Part shown: positions 22,485 to 33,498 of the stretch, piece by piece
Numbering within the stretch: the stretch's first letter is position 1
Layout: every line of letters starts with the position of its first letter
Assembly: GCA_021030915.1 (NCBI GenBank)
Contig: JAGEMR010000138.1
Location: 1-64,000, forward strand
Length of the DNA: 64,000 bases
Origin: Astrothelium macrocarpum
Taxonomy: Eukaryota > Ascomycota > Dothideomycetes > Trypetheliales > Trypetheliaceae
Direction: 5' to 3'
Position numbers and translations under genes: made by a program
The notes under the pieces: generated by a model
What the model was told of the DNA's origin: nothing
Database searches by the model: none
What the model saw: the letters and a program-made list of their open reading frames with translations, nothing else

Positions 22485-22901
22485 GTAGAGTAGAAGGTTT
22501 GAACTCAATGGCTCATTCTGGCATGCAAGAGTTAGTATGCAATGCAATGAAGCTTGAAGATGAGGTTGGCGGGCGCGGATATGGAGCCAATCGGATGTGG
22601 CGTGCGCAATCAGGGTCACTCAACATTAGAACTTCAACAACATGACAACATGCATGCCATTAGCACTTCAGAGTGGAGAGCTGAAAATGAAATGACATTG
22701 ATTGGTTTTGCAGCACCCTTGGCATGAAAAACCCAAGGTCTTTCTTGATGACAGTCAACTATGACGAATTCTATGTAAGAAGAATGCTCCGCTGTCATCC
22801 CATCACGAAATCTTGCGCACGAGATACGCTCGACCCAAGCTCTTTGGTACTATCTTGAGGAGACACCACATTGGACTGAGACTCTGCGCTCAACTCTCCA
22901 G

Positions 22902-23537
22902 TTAAATCTCATCTTCTGAATCCATTGGAGCAAGGTTGGGTTCATCCGAATAGTAAGTGCCGAAGTCACCAAAGTCACGAAAGGAGTAAATATCGCCCAT
23001 GGCCACGCCGTCGGAGGGGCGTGAATGGATGGCAAGGCATTCATCATTGATGGCATTGTCGGGTCTGTTCTTCTTGACCCCCTTCTTCTCACTTGTCGGT
23101 TCTTCTTCGTCGTCAGCATCCCCAAAGCTTTCATTCTTAATCTTCGCGTCACGGCCTATTTCTCATCGAATTAGTAGATGCACCTGTGTATTTGTATTTC
23201 AAGAGTACCTACCACGTTTCTTGGTGGGAGTGGAATTCTTGACGACTTTGTTGGCAGTAACACTCTTTCCGGTGGGTGTCTTGGTTTTCTTGACAGGTTC
23301 GAAAGCCTTACCAGCCTTCATCTCATCCGACAGCTCCTGAGCGCGCTTCTTCACCTTGCGAAACTCGTGCTGAAAGGCGTCCGGACCACGGCTGCCGTCA
23401 AGTGATGACATCATGTCATATTCTTTCTTGCCCAACTTGGAGCCGTTGTTCTCCATGGTAGCAAGAAGAACGGCTACGGTATCAAAGGAGAATGTCTTGA
23501 CGGCTTCTTCGCCTTTGACAGACTTTTCCGGTGCCAT
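22902..23537 (-). CDS. Small charged protein, Myb/HTH-like N-terminus (tentative)
   Basis: Two exons (23537-23213, 23155-22902; intron 57 bp) encode 192 aa. An in-frame upstream ATG at 23564 would add nine residues. Residues 10-65 (TFSFDTVAVLLATMENNGSK, then KKEYDMMSSLDGSRGP and FRKVKKRAQEL) have the spacing of small helix-turn-helix modules found in many fungal hypothetical proteins. A Lys/Thr-rich basic linker (KKTKTPTGKS, TPTKKRGR) and an acidic C-terminal tail ending MDSEDEI follow. Probably nuclear and possibly chromatin- or DNA-associated; no specific function can be given. Confidence 0.7.
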
Positions 23538-23564
23538 GTCGGAAGTGGATTTGTAGAGACCCAA

Positions 23565-24107
23565 ATATCGATTAGCGTATGTCGTAGCGGAAACACTGCA
23601 CCTGGCTTGCTCGAACCTGTCGTGAGTGGTTGTGGTTGATCCGTGATCGAATGTGGAGGTGGCAGATGGACAAGGACAATTTAAATGCGGGAGACTTGAG
23701 GTCCACGACGATGAAAAGTGAGATCGACTGTGTGTGGTGAAAGTGAAAAGGAGTTATGGCCCACCTGAACCTCATGAAATTTCTGCGTTCGTGTGACGCG
23801 TCCTCAGAGGTAAATGTTTGGGCCGTGTTCAACTTTGTTCTGGTCAATATCACTTTTCAGCTTTCTAGCAACATCGTTGTACACCTACATCACTCAAGCG
23901 CTCACGACAGCACCCTCGTCCCCTGGTATGTATTTACAAAATTCTCTCAACTCTCAGAAAGAAGAAACGAAAAGCCTATCAATGATTCACGGGAAATACC
24001 GTATTTGATGTTTTGATGTGCTGTCTTAAAGTTCCTGTCTTGTATCACAACTACCACTAGCATACTCGTACATTCTGTTGCAACTCCGAGAGTAAATTAA
24101 TGAGAAT
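23565..24107. other. Intergenic, about 0.5 kb
   Basis: 5' region of the small charged-protein gene and 3' region of the SET/MYND gene. No gene seen. Confidence 0.5.
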
Positions 24108-25794
24108 CTAAAGCCATGTTGAAGATGAGCCGCCGGTAAACATCTGCCGCAATACTGTCCACTGGAGCTCGACACGACTCTCAACCTCATTCAAACTTAC
24201 ATTTGCTCCACGAGTCATATCCGTAAAGACCTCCTTGCACTTACGCTGCACCATTCTCGCGAAACGGCTATCCGAGCCGTGGCTCCTTGACACGTTACCA
24301 AGAACTTCCTGAAGAAGACCGTACAAAACGACTCCAAAATCCATGCCCTCCTCCTGGAGGTGCACAATCCGCTTGTCTTCTTGTTCCCCGGACAGGTAGA
24401 GGACAAGCATTGCAAGTGTGTAGTTGTGCACAACACGAACAGGATGAACCGGCTCTGGAAAGATGAAGGGATCAATCTGGAAATAGATTAAAAAGCCGAT
24501 ACGGAGGGAATCCACGATAGTCCTTGAGTCCATAAGCTGCTTAACGAAAATTTGCTGTTGTATCGCAGGACTAGGTTGCCTTATGAGGGGCCATAATTTA
24601 GTAGACTGCAGAGTTTCTTTCGCTGTTGAAAGTTGTTCAAGGGCCTTCACGGTATCCTCGCACTTCTTGACTTCTTCCAACAGCTTCCATGCAAGCTCTT
24701 CTATGGCATCTAATGGCAGATAATCCGATACTCCTAGATTATCATTCTCGAAACGATCTTCTTGAAGAGTCGGACCTTTCTTGCACTTGACACATTGGCA
24801 AGTAAAGTGCCATTGTGCGTTGAGGACCGATTGCCGGCGGGCGAAAGGATCGCTAGTATCAATGTAGGCGATGAAAACCTCCCCGTCTTTCTCGATAGTC
24901 TTTAGGCTACGGAGCGATAGTTGCGGACCGTCAAAGATTACGACAGCATTTGGTTCGCATGAATGATTGGCCCTGGCTGCTAGAGGATCGACGCACATTC
25001 CTACTGGATCAAATGTCGGTGTAACCAATGTCAGAGCGTTTGTCATCATCTACGATACGGACTAGAATTAGCAGGTGATTCTTCCGTTCATGCTGGAAAG
25101 GTCAGCATACAATACCCAGATACTGCTTAATTAGATCAAGGCTCAGGCCAGTCTTTTCGGGCCCGATCAGTTGAAATATCCCATGATAAATAGCCTCGAA
25201 ATCTCGGTTTTCCTGGATACCACGAGCCTTGACTTTGTTGAAATGAGACTCAAGACGTATAAAATCTTCCCATTGGGTGTTCGAGATCGAGCCATTCTCT
25301 CGCCGCTTAAGCAGAGACAGTAGTGCCCTGGCTGCGTTTGGCAGTGTCCCTTTCATAGTAGCTAAGAGCTTGCATTCGGCCTTGTGCTCGCGTTTCCATG
25401 ATTGGCTCTGGCAGGCCTACAACCGAAAGTAGTTAGAGAGTTTTTTTTGAGAATTGGTACATTTGGGAGCATTGAGATAGTGCATAATCGACGGTAACCA
25501 GGAGTAGATTAAAAGAAGTACGGATTTGTCTACCTTTGTGCAGTATCGCAAGGTCCGGCAGCCTGTGCATGTCTTGACGGTAGGAACATTGTCTTCATGA
25601 TTGCTAATTGCTGGTTGCGCGGTCCATGCAAAGCAATTAGCGCAAGTATCTATGAGGCGTGGAACATCGAGCGCGGTGACTAACGGTCGAGCAATGGATA
25701 AGATCGTATCGCCTGGACTGATATCTTTCATAGCAAACAAGCCGCTGCCTGCGGTTTTCGACGTCTTGATTGCTACATTCGTAGTGTCGAGCAT
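24108..25794 (-). CDS. SET and MYND domain protein (SMYD-like methyltransferase)
   Basis: Three exons (25794-25534, 25416-25111, 25049-24108) encode 502 aa. A split SET domain starts at GSGLFAMKDISPGDTILSIA (residues 17-36) and is interrupted by a MYND zinc finger: CANC at 51-54, CTGCRTLRYC around 76-85, then CQSQSWKREHKAEC across the first intron. SET resumes in exon 3 with ANHSCEPN (about 216-223), the cofactor-binding signature, and GEVFIAYID. A post-SET cysteine group (FTCQCVKCKKG) follows, then a helical C-terminal domain as in SMYD proteins. These enzymes transfer methyl groups from S-adenosylmethionine to lysines of histone or non-histone targets. Substrate unknown; all key motifs look intact. 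Confidence 0.85.
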
Positions 25795-26247
25795 GCTTTT
25801 AGCTTTCTTTCTTTCTTTTTTGGCTAGCGTTCGAGGATTGATAGCATAAAATTATTCAAAAATCCCATATTCTATAAGCTGATGTAATGATGATGGCTTT
25901 AGACTTAGGTGAACGTGTTGTTTCTGAGTTCAGTACGTGATAGGTTAACGTGGTTGAGGAGGTGGTGAAATATGCGTGGATTACTCCTACAATCGCCAGC
26001 TCATTGGTACCGCACACGCCATTGAGTAAAGCAGAGTACATCATGTTTTCTTGATATCATCAGCACATCAACCAAAGCCCGCAAATTAGCAGAATAGCAC
26101 TGACAGATGTCAAAGGACAATTGCCATCATATCCAAAATATATGATAGTTGAGAATTATTAATCATCACTACCATGTACAATCTCGCATGTAAAGTACCG
26201 TGACTATTTGCTCCGGGAATCATATTACTCAACAGACATATCCACTC
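25795..26247. other. Intergenic, about 0.45 kb
   Basis: Promoter of the SET/MYND gene and 3' end of the glucosyltransferase gene. Nothing else seen. Confidence 0.5.
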
Positions 26248-29200
26248 TCACGCCTCTTCCTTCTTTTCCTCCTTCCCAGCTTTCGCCTTTGCCCCACCCA
26301 TTCCCATCTCCCCCTTCAAAATCCACGCATTCAGCACCTCCCTCTCCACCCTCCCTTCCTCTTCCCCCTTCTCTTTCTCCCCCACTCTCTCCCTCTCCCT
26401 CCTCCCCTCCACCATCCTCGCCTCCCTCAACCTCCCCGTCGGCTGCCGCCCCCTCAACACCTCCTTCCGCAAGCCCTGCGCCACAAACGCCAACGGCCCC
26501 ACCACCGCACTCACATCCTTCAACACCAGTCCTCCCACGCCCTTCCCAAACCCCTCCAGCCCCCCCAGGGCGCGATTGCCAAACCCAGCGCTCTCCCCAC
26601 TGAAGCCGACCCGCAGCCCCTGCCGCGGCTGGCTCACCAAGCCGGTCCAGCCGTCGCGGATGCCGTAGCCGAATTCGAGGCGCGCCGCGCGCATGCCGGA
26701 GCGCCAGCCCGTGATGCGCGGCGGTCGGCGCACGGTAGCGTCGCCGTAGAGGCGGGGCGCGTTGTGGAAGCCTTGGGCGACGGCGAGGGCGAGGTCGATG
26801 GGGAGCGCGGCGATGGTGGTGGCGGTTTGTTTGGCGGATTGCGTTGTGAGGCCCGCGATTTCGGTGGGGAGGGCCTCGAGAGGGCCGGTAGAGAGGGCGC
26901 TGTTGATGGTGGATGTTCGTGAGCGGGTGTTTGTGGGGGTTTCATCGGTGGATTTATGGGCGGATTGGTCGTTAGGGGAGGTGTTTGAAGTGATTTGCGA
27001 AGGCGGAGAGGCATTTTGTTGGTGTGAGTCGCTTCTGTTGAGATCAGCGCGAATCGCTTGATCTGCGCTGATATCCGGAATGGGACTGGGCTGTTGTGGA
27101 GGATTTTCTTCATTGAACTTGTTGATTCGCTCTGCGTTTTGTTGTTGGTCGATGGCAGTCACACCCTCACTACTACCAGCTGCATCGATGGCGGCGTTTT
27201 CGGTTTGTTTTTCCTTATTTTTGTGGGCGATTATATGCTGCTCCTCTCTTTCTTTCTTCTTTTCAAGTTTCCTTTTCTTCTTCTCACGCTTTCCTCTTTC
27301 TTTCACCGTTTTGGTAACGCCTACAGGCAAGCTACTTACTCCCCCAGCTACTCCTGTAACAGTTCCGCTGAGCGCAGAACCAATGCCAGTGATGGGCTCT
27401 CCTGGACCGCCAAAGTCATTCCACTCGTAATGGCGAATGAGTCTCAACTGCTTCCATTTCAATTTCTGTTTCTCGATGAGGAGATCGGCGGCTAGCGCGG
27501 ACAATCTAATACCACGCTTTCTATCCTTGACCTTCCACACAGCGACCCGATCCGGGAAGATCTCGCATCGCATATCAGATTTCTGACCTTTTCGCCCCAT
27601 TGGAAGATGTCTTTGGAAGCTCTTGACGGCATTATCGGCACCATCGCCTTCCTGTGCAATGCCATCGGCCATCTTCTTAACATTCTGCCTCGCCTCTTCC
27701 GTGAGGCATTCCTTGATACCCTCTGCCAGCTTTTCAGCGGTCAACTTCTTGTAGCGAATGCATTTCTTAGCACCGGCTCCAGCTCGTGCAACCATGCTTC
27801 CCCAAAAGGGCTGATCGCCAAAGAATGGAACGATCATCGTAGGTTTCGCACACTTTAGTCCAATGGCTGTAGTGCCGGCACCACCGTGGTGCACGACAGC
27901 TGCACACTTTGGAAAGAGCCAGTCATGTGGAGTATTTCCGAGCATGAAGATATTCTCCGGCACATCATTGCCTTCACCACCAATACCGCCCCAGCCCTTG
28001 GAGACCAGTGCGCGTACTCCAGCCTGCTTAATCGCTTCAAATATCATTTCCGTAAAGCTCTCTGGGTCATCGACAACAATTGAACCAAAGCCAATGTAGA
28101 TGGGAGGGTCTCCAGAATTGAGAAAGTCGGTCAATTCCTTGGGTGGATCAAAGCTCTGGGCCATCTCCAGAAACACAAAGCCTCCAATGTCAATCTCTGG
28201 GCCCCAATCAATAGGTTTGGGTACCAGGGAAGGCGACCAGAGGTATGTGCACGGGACTTTGAAGCGGTAAAGCTGTCCTGGAGCCCAAACTGTGCTCACA
28301 GGATCAAGTCCAAGCGTCTCCGTACGAAATTTGTTCGCCAAATCTCCCAAGCCTTGCCAAGTCATGAGCTCAACAAGCGGATAAGACATGAAATTCGTGT
28401 AACTAGCGTCTACGTTGGCTTTTTTAATGTTCGCTAATGGGTGTGGAAACGCAGTTGTTGGGCTGTATGGGAATGTGAACATCATATGTAATGGTACCCC
28501 AAGTCGCTCAGCAATGTGAACGTGTGCAAAAGACGGTGGATTGGCAATAATTGCATCTGCAATGAAAGGGTCTTCATCTCCAATGGCAGGCCGGTTGTCC
28601 TGGTCCGCCTCATCCGTTGCATGGGTGCAAGCACGCCACATACCGTTAAACATTTCATACATTGCTTTTCGTCTACGACCAATCTCACCTTGTTTTACTG
28701 TGTCGAGAGAAGGTATGAGCCCCGGATTTTTGACCATGAAAGCCATCAGCTCGGAAGGATCTCCACCAACAGAGAAAAATTCTAGTCCTGAGTCCTGTTT
28801 CACGAATTTCTTGAACGCGGGATGAGTTGCAACACGCACTCGATGCCCATATTGCTCTTTGAGCGTTTTGCCAATTTTAAGAAAAGGTTGGATGTCCCCA
28901 CGCGAGCCTATGACGATAATAACAACATTCAATTTTGGCGACGATAGATCTTCTTCCGTCGAGTAAGGGCCATAGATTGTATTAGAAACGAGCGAGGAAA
29001 TCGCTCCATCTCCTGTTGGAACCTGTGCAGACCGTTCTCTTGAATTTGACTCTGCTTGGACACTCTGATCTCCTCTGGCTTGTTTATTGTAACGAGGAAT
29101 GTCGAGATGATGCCGTATACCTGCGCCTAGGGCCCCTGCTAGATAGCCACTGTTGAGTGTTTCGTTGACCGAAATTTTCAATCGCCCGTCTCGTTTAGAA

Positions 29201-29829
29201 ACTTTGCCTTTGGTCCTGAAGTGTTTGTTACCAATGTTGAATCGGTTATGATCTTCTTCTGATGAAACCCCTCTAATATGACGGTCTTGCTGAGGCTTAT
29301 CGTAATTATCCGTTTGTTTTTCCTTTCGTGGTGTTCTGTAATGATCGGTAGCTTCACTCGACTCATCTGAAGAGCTTGATAGGTCCGAATCTGAGAAAGG
29401 ATCGAATTGGTAGGGAAAGGGATCAAAGCTTGCTGTTCGATCAACTTTTCCCCTACCGCTCAACCATGATGTCCTTGAACGAAGTTTCTGTGGTCTCCTT
29501 CCATCACTGTCTGGACCTGACTTTCCACTTGCGGTCGGAACCGTTTCTCCTCGCTTACGAGCATCTAAATTCGACATCTTTCGTCGGTTGGGTTCGGTAA
29601 AGTCTTCAACTGACGTATGCTGGGTAAGGTGTTTCGAGGGGCTCGAGCTATCTGTATCTGCCGCATTTCGCTTGAGCGCAAGTGTCGGTGAAGAGTTGGA
29701 GTTCGGTTCGATGTCAGGGGAGCCTGCTCCAGTCGTGCCAAGCTGATCGCTGCTTGCTTTGGCTTGGATACGCTGGCTGGGGTGCGAGGGAACTGAGGAA
29801 ATGGCATACATAGCGATTTTCAATGTCAC
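26248..29829 (-). CDS. Sterol-glucosyltransferase-like GT1 protein
   Basis: A single exon of 1193 aa. Residues 1-290 are disordered, Ser/Asp/Arg-rich. A glycosyltransferase family 28/UGT N-terminal domain begins at about 300 with NVVIIVIGSRGDIQPFLKIG, the signature of sterol 3-beta-glucosyltransferases (Atg26/Ugt51 group). The sugar-nucleotide-binding C-terminal domain has HHGGAGTTAIGLKCAKP (about 647-663) and PFFGDQPFWG (668-677). No GRAM or PH domain precedes the catalytic part, unlike Atg26, so this is a paralogous class common in filamentous fungi. The C-terminal 400 residues include a Lys/Glu-rich stretch, a Ser/Gln/Asn-rich linker and a Gly/Arg-rich region. Likely transfers glucose to sterols or another lipid at membranes; acceptor unproven. 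Proline-rich plus-strand frames here are shadows. Confidence 0.85.
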   Translation of the reverse strand: MTLKIAMYAISSVPSHPSQRIQAKASSDQLGTTGAGSPDIEPNSNSSPTLALKRNAADTDSSSPSKHLTQHTSVEDFTEPNRRKMSNLDARKRGETVPTASGKSGPDSDGRRPQKLRSRTSWLSGRGKVDRTASFDPFPYQFDPFSDSDLSSSSDESSEATDHYRTPRKEKQTDNYDKPQQDRHIRGVSSEEDHNRFNIGNKHFRTKGKVSKRDGRLKISVNETLNSGYLAGALGAGIRHHLDIPRYNKQARGDQSVQAESNSRERSAQVPTGDGAISSLVSNTIYGPYSTEEDLSSPKLNVVIIVIGSRGDIQPFLKIGKTLKEQYGHRVRVATHPAFKKFVKQDSGLEFFSVGGDPSELMAFMVKNPGLIPSLDTVKQGEIGRRRKAMYEMFNGMWRACTHATDEADQDNRPAIGDEDPFIADAIIANPPSFAHVHIAERLGVPLHMMFTFPYSPTTAFPHPLANIKKANVDASYTNFMSYPLVELMTWQGLGDLANKFRTETLGLDPVSTVWAPGQLYRFKVPCTYLWSPSLVPKPIDWGPEIDIGGFVFLEMAQSFDPPKELTDFLNSGDPPIYIGFGSIVVDDPESFTEMIFEAIKQAGVRALVSKGWGGIGGEGNDVPENIFMLGNTPHDWLFPKCAAVVHHGGAGTTAIGLKCAKPTMIVPFFGDQPFWGSMVARAGAGAKKCIRYKKLTAEKLAEGIKECLTEEARQNVKKMADGIAQEGDGADNAVKSFQRHLPMGRKGQKSDMRCEIFPDRVAVWKVKDRKRGIRLSALAADLLIEKQKLKWKQLRLIRHYEWNDFGGPGEPITGIGSALSGTVTGVAGGVSSLPVGVTKTVKERGKREKKKRKLEKKKEREEQHIIAHKNKEKQTENAAIDAAGSSEGVTAIDQQQNAERINKFNEENPPQQPSPIPDISADQAIRADLNRSDSHQQNASPPSQITSNTSPNDQSAHKSTDETPTNTRSRTSTINSALSTGPLEALPTEIAGLTTQSAKQTATTIAALPIDLALAVAQGFHNAPRLYGDATVRRPPRITGWRSGMRAARLEFGYGIRDGWTGLVSQPRQGLRVGFSGESAGFGNRALGGLEGFGKGVGGLVLKDVSAVVGPLAFVAQGLRKEVLRGRQPTGRLREARMVEGRRERERVGEKEKGEEEGRVEREVLNAWILKGEMGMGGAKAKAGKEEKKEEA

Positions 29830-30618
29830 TAATGAGAGCGTGTGTTAACGTTGACATTGATGAAAGAAGGCAACAAGAAGAACAGAGTAAGTTGGGCAAA
29901 AGCCAGCTATACGCATTGACAAGTGAAACGAGCGAAACGACATGCACCAATGGGTAAAAGGGTGTCATCAAAAGTAGAAACGAATGTGCAAAAGCACCTG
30001 TCCTATCACCCCATGTTGAAAGCTACAAGGATCCAAGACGAATGCCTTGGCAGACAAGTCTTTAGCTACGCAGAGTGACGCCATGGTCATATTACGCATG
30101 GAGAGTCACCTGGGCAAGTTCGCGGTCGGCTATGGGCTCTGCTATGCTGCACAAGGATGGCCTGATCTAGGAAGAGGAATATGGGGTAAATTGGAGGAGC
30201 TCGAAGTGAAACATGGACCATAACGTCAATCTGGCGATCCCCATTGGGCCTTGACCAAGAGGGACAATAAGTTTATTGCTATTCCCAATGCAACAATGTG
30301 CGGGGAACTTGGTCGCCGTATTCTAATTATCACACTCAATAGGGAATAAAATGGAGTGATGGGTATTTGATAGCTCTTTTCAAATCGTTGAGATAAATTT
30401 GCTAGTAAGAGTTTATTACAATTTAGCCGGTAGACAAGGTATCATTAACGCTTCCCAAAACTTGCGCCACCTCATAACCAAAGCTTAATCGTACATAGAA
30501 TTGCTTATAGACTACCATTTCGACATTATCTCAAGTCCAGCAGACACCCATACGCTTTGGGGGTATCTTTAGCGCATGGATAGTGTTGATACTTTCTGCC
30601 CAGTAGCTATTCTTCTCT
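29830..30618. other. Intergenic, about 0.8 kb
   Basis: Upstream region of the glucosyltransferase gene and 3' region of the MARVEL gene. No gene features recognised. Confidence 0.5.
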
Positions 30619-31249
30619 CTAGACCTGGCTCATGGTAGGCTGGCCCGGACGACGTACGCCGCCGACACTCACACCACTACTCCTGCCCTGAAGACCGGAA
30701 AGAACAGCAGACACGATGAAAGCGGCAAAGCCGAACCACAAGAACGCAGTGGTTGCTTGAGCCTCTTGACATCGCTTCTTGGTGTTGTGGGAACCGTTGG
30801 TGATACTGTTGTGAAGGGTGTATGCCTGGCAGTCATTAGTTTCAATCTCACATCTTTGTTTATCTCGCTCGGCACATACTGGGTTGCTGCAGCTGTGTAC
30901 CCTCAAATATGCAGCCATTGCGACACCACCACAGAAGTAGAATATAGTATTAAGAGCATCGATGGTAATCATCAGAATTGGATGGACGATGAAGCTCTCT
31001 TTGAATGTTGCAGGGATGAGGTAAAACAGTGTGAACATCGAGAAGACAGCAACGAACATGTCATAGTTGACGATCGATGGATTGCCAGAAAATGACGTTG
31101 CGATCATGTTACCAACGAGTGCCATGATTAGGACGGACCAGATGAACTGTCGCAAAATCAGATCGCAGTCATTTAATGATTGCCATAATATGTTATCGTA
31201 CCTGGAACGTTCTCATGGTAATGTTGAGAAGCTGAATCATCCCGACCAT
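30619..31249 (-). CDS. MARVEL-domain membrane protein
   Basis: Two exons (31249-31202, 31146-30619; intron 55 bp) encode 191 aa. Four hydrophobic segments can be seen: MIQLLNITMRTFQFIWSVLI running into the first helix, MFVAVFSMFTLFYLIPA, ILMITIDALNTIFYFCGGVA and ATTAFLWFGFAAFIVSAVLS. A loop with four or five cysteines lies between helices three and four, and the short cytosolic tail is Gly/Ser/Arg-rich. This is the MARVEL layout seen in fungal Nce102-like and related proteins, which organise plasma-membrane domains. The first coding exon of 16 codons is supplied by splicing; without it the protein would start inside the first helix. Confidence 0.82.
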
Positions 31250-32434
31250 TGTGACGATGTCCAAGGAATGCAGGTACCAAGATAGACAAAAAAGACTATC
31301 GAAGCTGCAGATTAAAGCTCTTTTCAGAGACTGGAGCAGGGCACAACGAGGGCGACTGAGGGCTTGTCGAGCAGTGGGACTGAGGTGGGTGAGAAATTGA
31401 TGAGGCGGAAGCGCGTGAGGTTTTTGTATAAGACGAGCGTTGCTATTGTTTGGGTGGTCTGTCGTCATAACACAGCTGTCGCATATTCGGCTTGTTTCGG
31501 GCCCGTCGACGTCATCCGCCACAACCGGCTATGCCGGTCTAAGGTACCTTATTGCTTCACGCCTTATGCTTCACAGACCAGAACTTTTAAGCTTCGCATA
31601 GATCATTAGCTTATCTTTTCTACATTCCGAACATAAACAAAAAAGGCTGTCCTGAAAACGGCTCTTAATGCTTTTGAGCTACCTGCTTTCGGTGTCTGTC
31701 ATTGTCGATACTGAAAGATCTAAGGCTAATTGACAAATCAAGTTTGTGGGACCCTGAGACCTGTTGAGAGTAACAAGAACCGTCCGTTGGGAATGTACTT
31801 TATCAGCGGAACCCCACTATTTCTAATCGTGGGGCCTCGCGGTATTCTTAATGAGCGAATACTGTGAGAGGGCACCGAGAGATGGACGGGGCAAGCCGAA
31901 ACCGGACTTAGATGAAGATCGTGTGAAAAGATGACATGCTGTGCCCAAATCTGTTACCATTTTCGCCAATCATACGGTGACGAGCTTGCTTGCTGGCTAT
32001 GACAAGCTACTCTTCGGCACGGAACTGCGCGGTTTTCATTCTGCTCACGCGATTCTGTCTGAGTAATTAGGATGATCAGAGAGCCTCGCCCTGCTTTCGT
32101 TGTGATTGTTCCACCGACGTAACTCAATAATTCCGCTATCTGCCCAGCACCTATCTCCTCCAGTGTATGATGTGAGAGCTCTGCTTGATGGAGCTATGGC
32201 AGATATTAGGCCCCTGCAAGAGCATTTGTCTATGTCAATGCCTGAGTGGTGATGCTTACTTTAGCTTGACCCAATGAGGGGTAGCTTCATGTTGCCTGCA
32301 CGAATGATCTGCGGAACTGAACCACATACGGATGCAGAAGTCGATTTCGAAATTACTGAAAGTAGATCCTTGGCATCATGCACTCAATGACTCTAGTTCA
32401 CTGAATTACCAGAGAACCATCTAATACCGCAAGG
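31250..32434. other. Intergenic, about 1.2 kb
   Basis: Divergent promoter region between the MARVEL gene and the PHYHD1-like gene. No coding features seen. Confidence 0.5.
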
Positions 32435-33498
32435 ATGGCTCCTTCCGCGGACAGTATAGGGCCACAAGTCAACGGAATTCCTCCTTCAGATGAATTTCTT
32501 TCTGCAAAACAGCTCGAGTTCTGGGACAAGAATGGATATCTTATCATCCCTAATGCGCTTCCAAACGATACTGTTGCAAAGCTTTTATCTGAGGCACATC
32601 AGATGCTCGACAACTTCCCACTCGAAGATCATCCCATGACCAAGTTTTCTACTGGTGAAGGTCGTGATGAGAAACATGTAGGTGATGAATATTTTCTAGA
32701 GAGCGGAGATAAGATACGTTTCTTCTTTGAAGAAGGTTTGGCCACGATACTTTGAAAAGCTCTATTACAAGAAACTAACAAGAATCATATGTAGATGCGT
32801 TCGATGCCCAAGGCAATCTCACAAGACCCAAAGCTCGAGCTATCAACAAGATCGGCCATGCACTACACACGCTTTCCCCTTCTTTCGCACGGATATCCTT
32901 GTCAAGCGAGAATAAAGCTATAGCCAAATCGCTTGGATTCCGCCAACCGCAGATGCTACAATCGATGCTTATTTGTAAGCAGCCAGAAATCGGTGGGCGT
33001 GTGCCTCCTCATCAAGATTCGTGTTTCCTTTATACAGATCCCCCGAGCGCCGTGGGGTTCTGGTACGCCCTTGAAGATGCAGACGAAGGCAATGGCTGTT
33101 TGAGCTTTGCGGAAGGCAGTCATAAGAGGGCGCCAATACGAAGCAGATTTGTTCGGCTCAATACCAGTGTAAATAATGGAGATTCCTCTACAGCGGACAT
33201 CGAGAAAGAGGATCCAGCTTCAGGCACAGGTTTCATCACGAACGATGGTGCACAATATCCACGTGGGCTTGTGGAAGACCCAGAGGTTAAAAAAGAGGAG
33301 TACACCATGGGTCCAGTGAAAGCTGGATCTTTGGTGCTCATACACGGAAATGTATTGCATAAGAGTGAGAGAAATACCAGTGGACGAAGTCGATTCATCT
33401 ACACATTTCATCTAATTGAGGGCGAGGAAGCTGGATGTCGATATGATGAAAGGAATTGGTTGCAGCCTACAAGTGCAGGATTTGCAAACCTGTTTTAA
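32435..33498 (+). CDS. Phytanoyl-CoA dioxygenase domain protein (PHYHD1-like)
   Basis: Two exons (32435-32735, 32795-33498; 59-bp intron) encode 334 aa. The N-terminus contains QLEFWDKNGYLIIPNALPND, the usual PhyH opening. The iron site is visible as HQD in RVPPHQDSCFLYTDP and a distal histidine in LIHGNVLHKS, followed by an arginine-containing GRSRFIYTFHLIEG that would bind 2-oxoglutarate. The segment order matches PHYHD1, a soluble Fe(II)/2-oxoglutarate oxygenase whose natural substrate is unsettled. No peroxisomal signal is evident at the end (SAGFANLF). It is a distant paralogue of the enzyme at 8709-9793 with little similarity outside the motifs. Confidence 0.87.

Noticed and set aside
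22485..22619. N-terminal extension of the complex I subunit to 22619
   Set aside because: The presequence-like start at 22484 fits the family; the extension is not presequence-like and is more likely leader.
26200..26922. Proline/histidine-rich plus-strand frames
   Set aside because: Shadows of the C-terminal Gly/Arg/Glu-rich region of the minus-strand glucosyltransferase-like gene.
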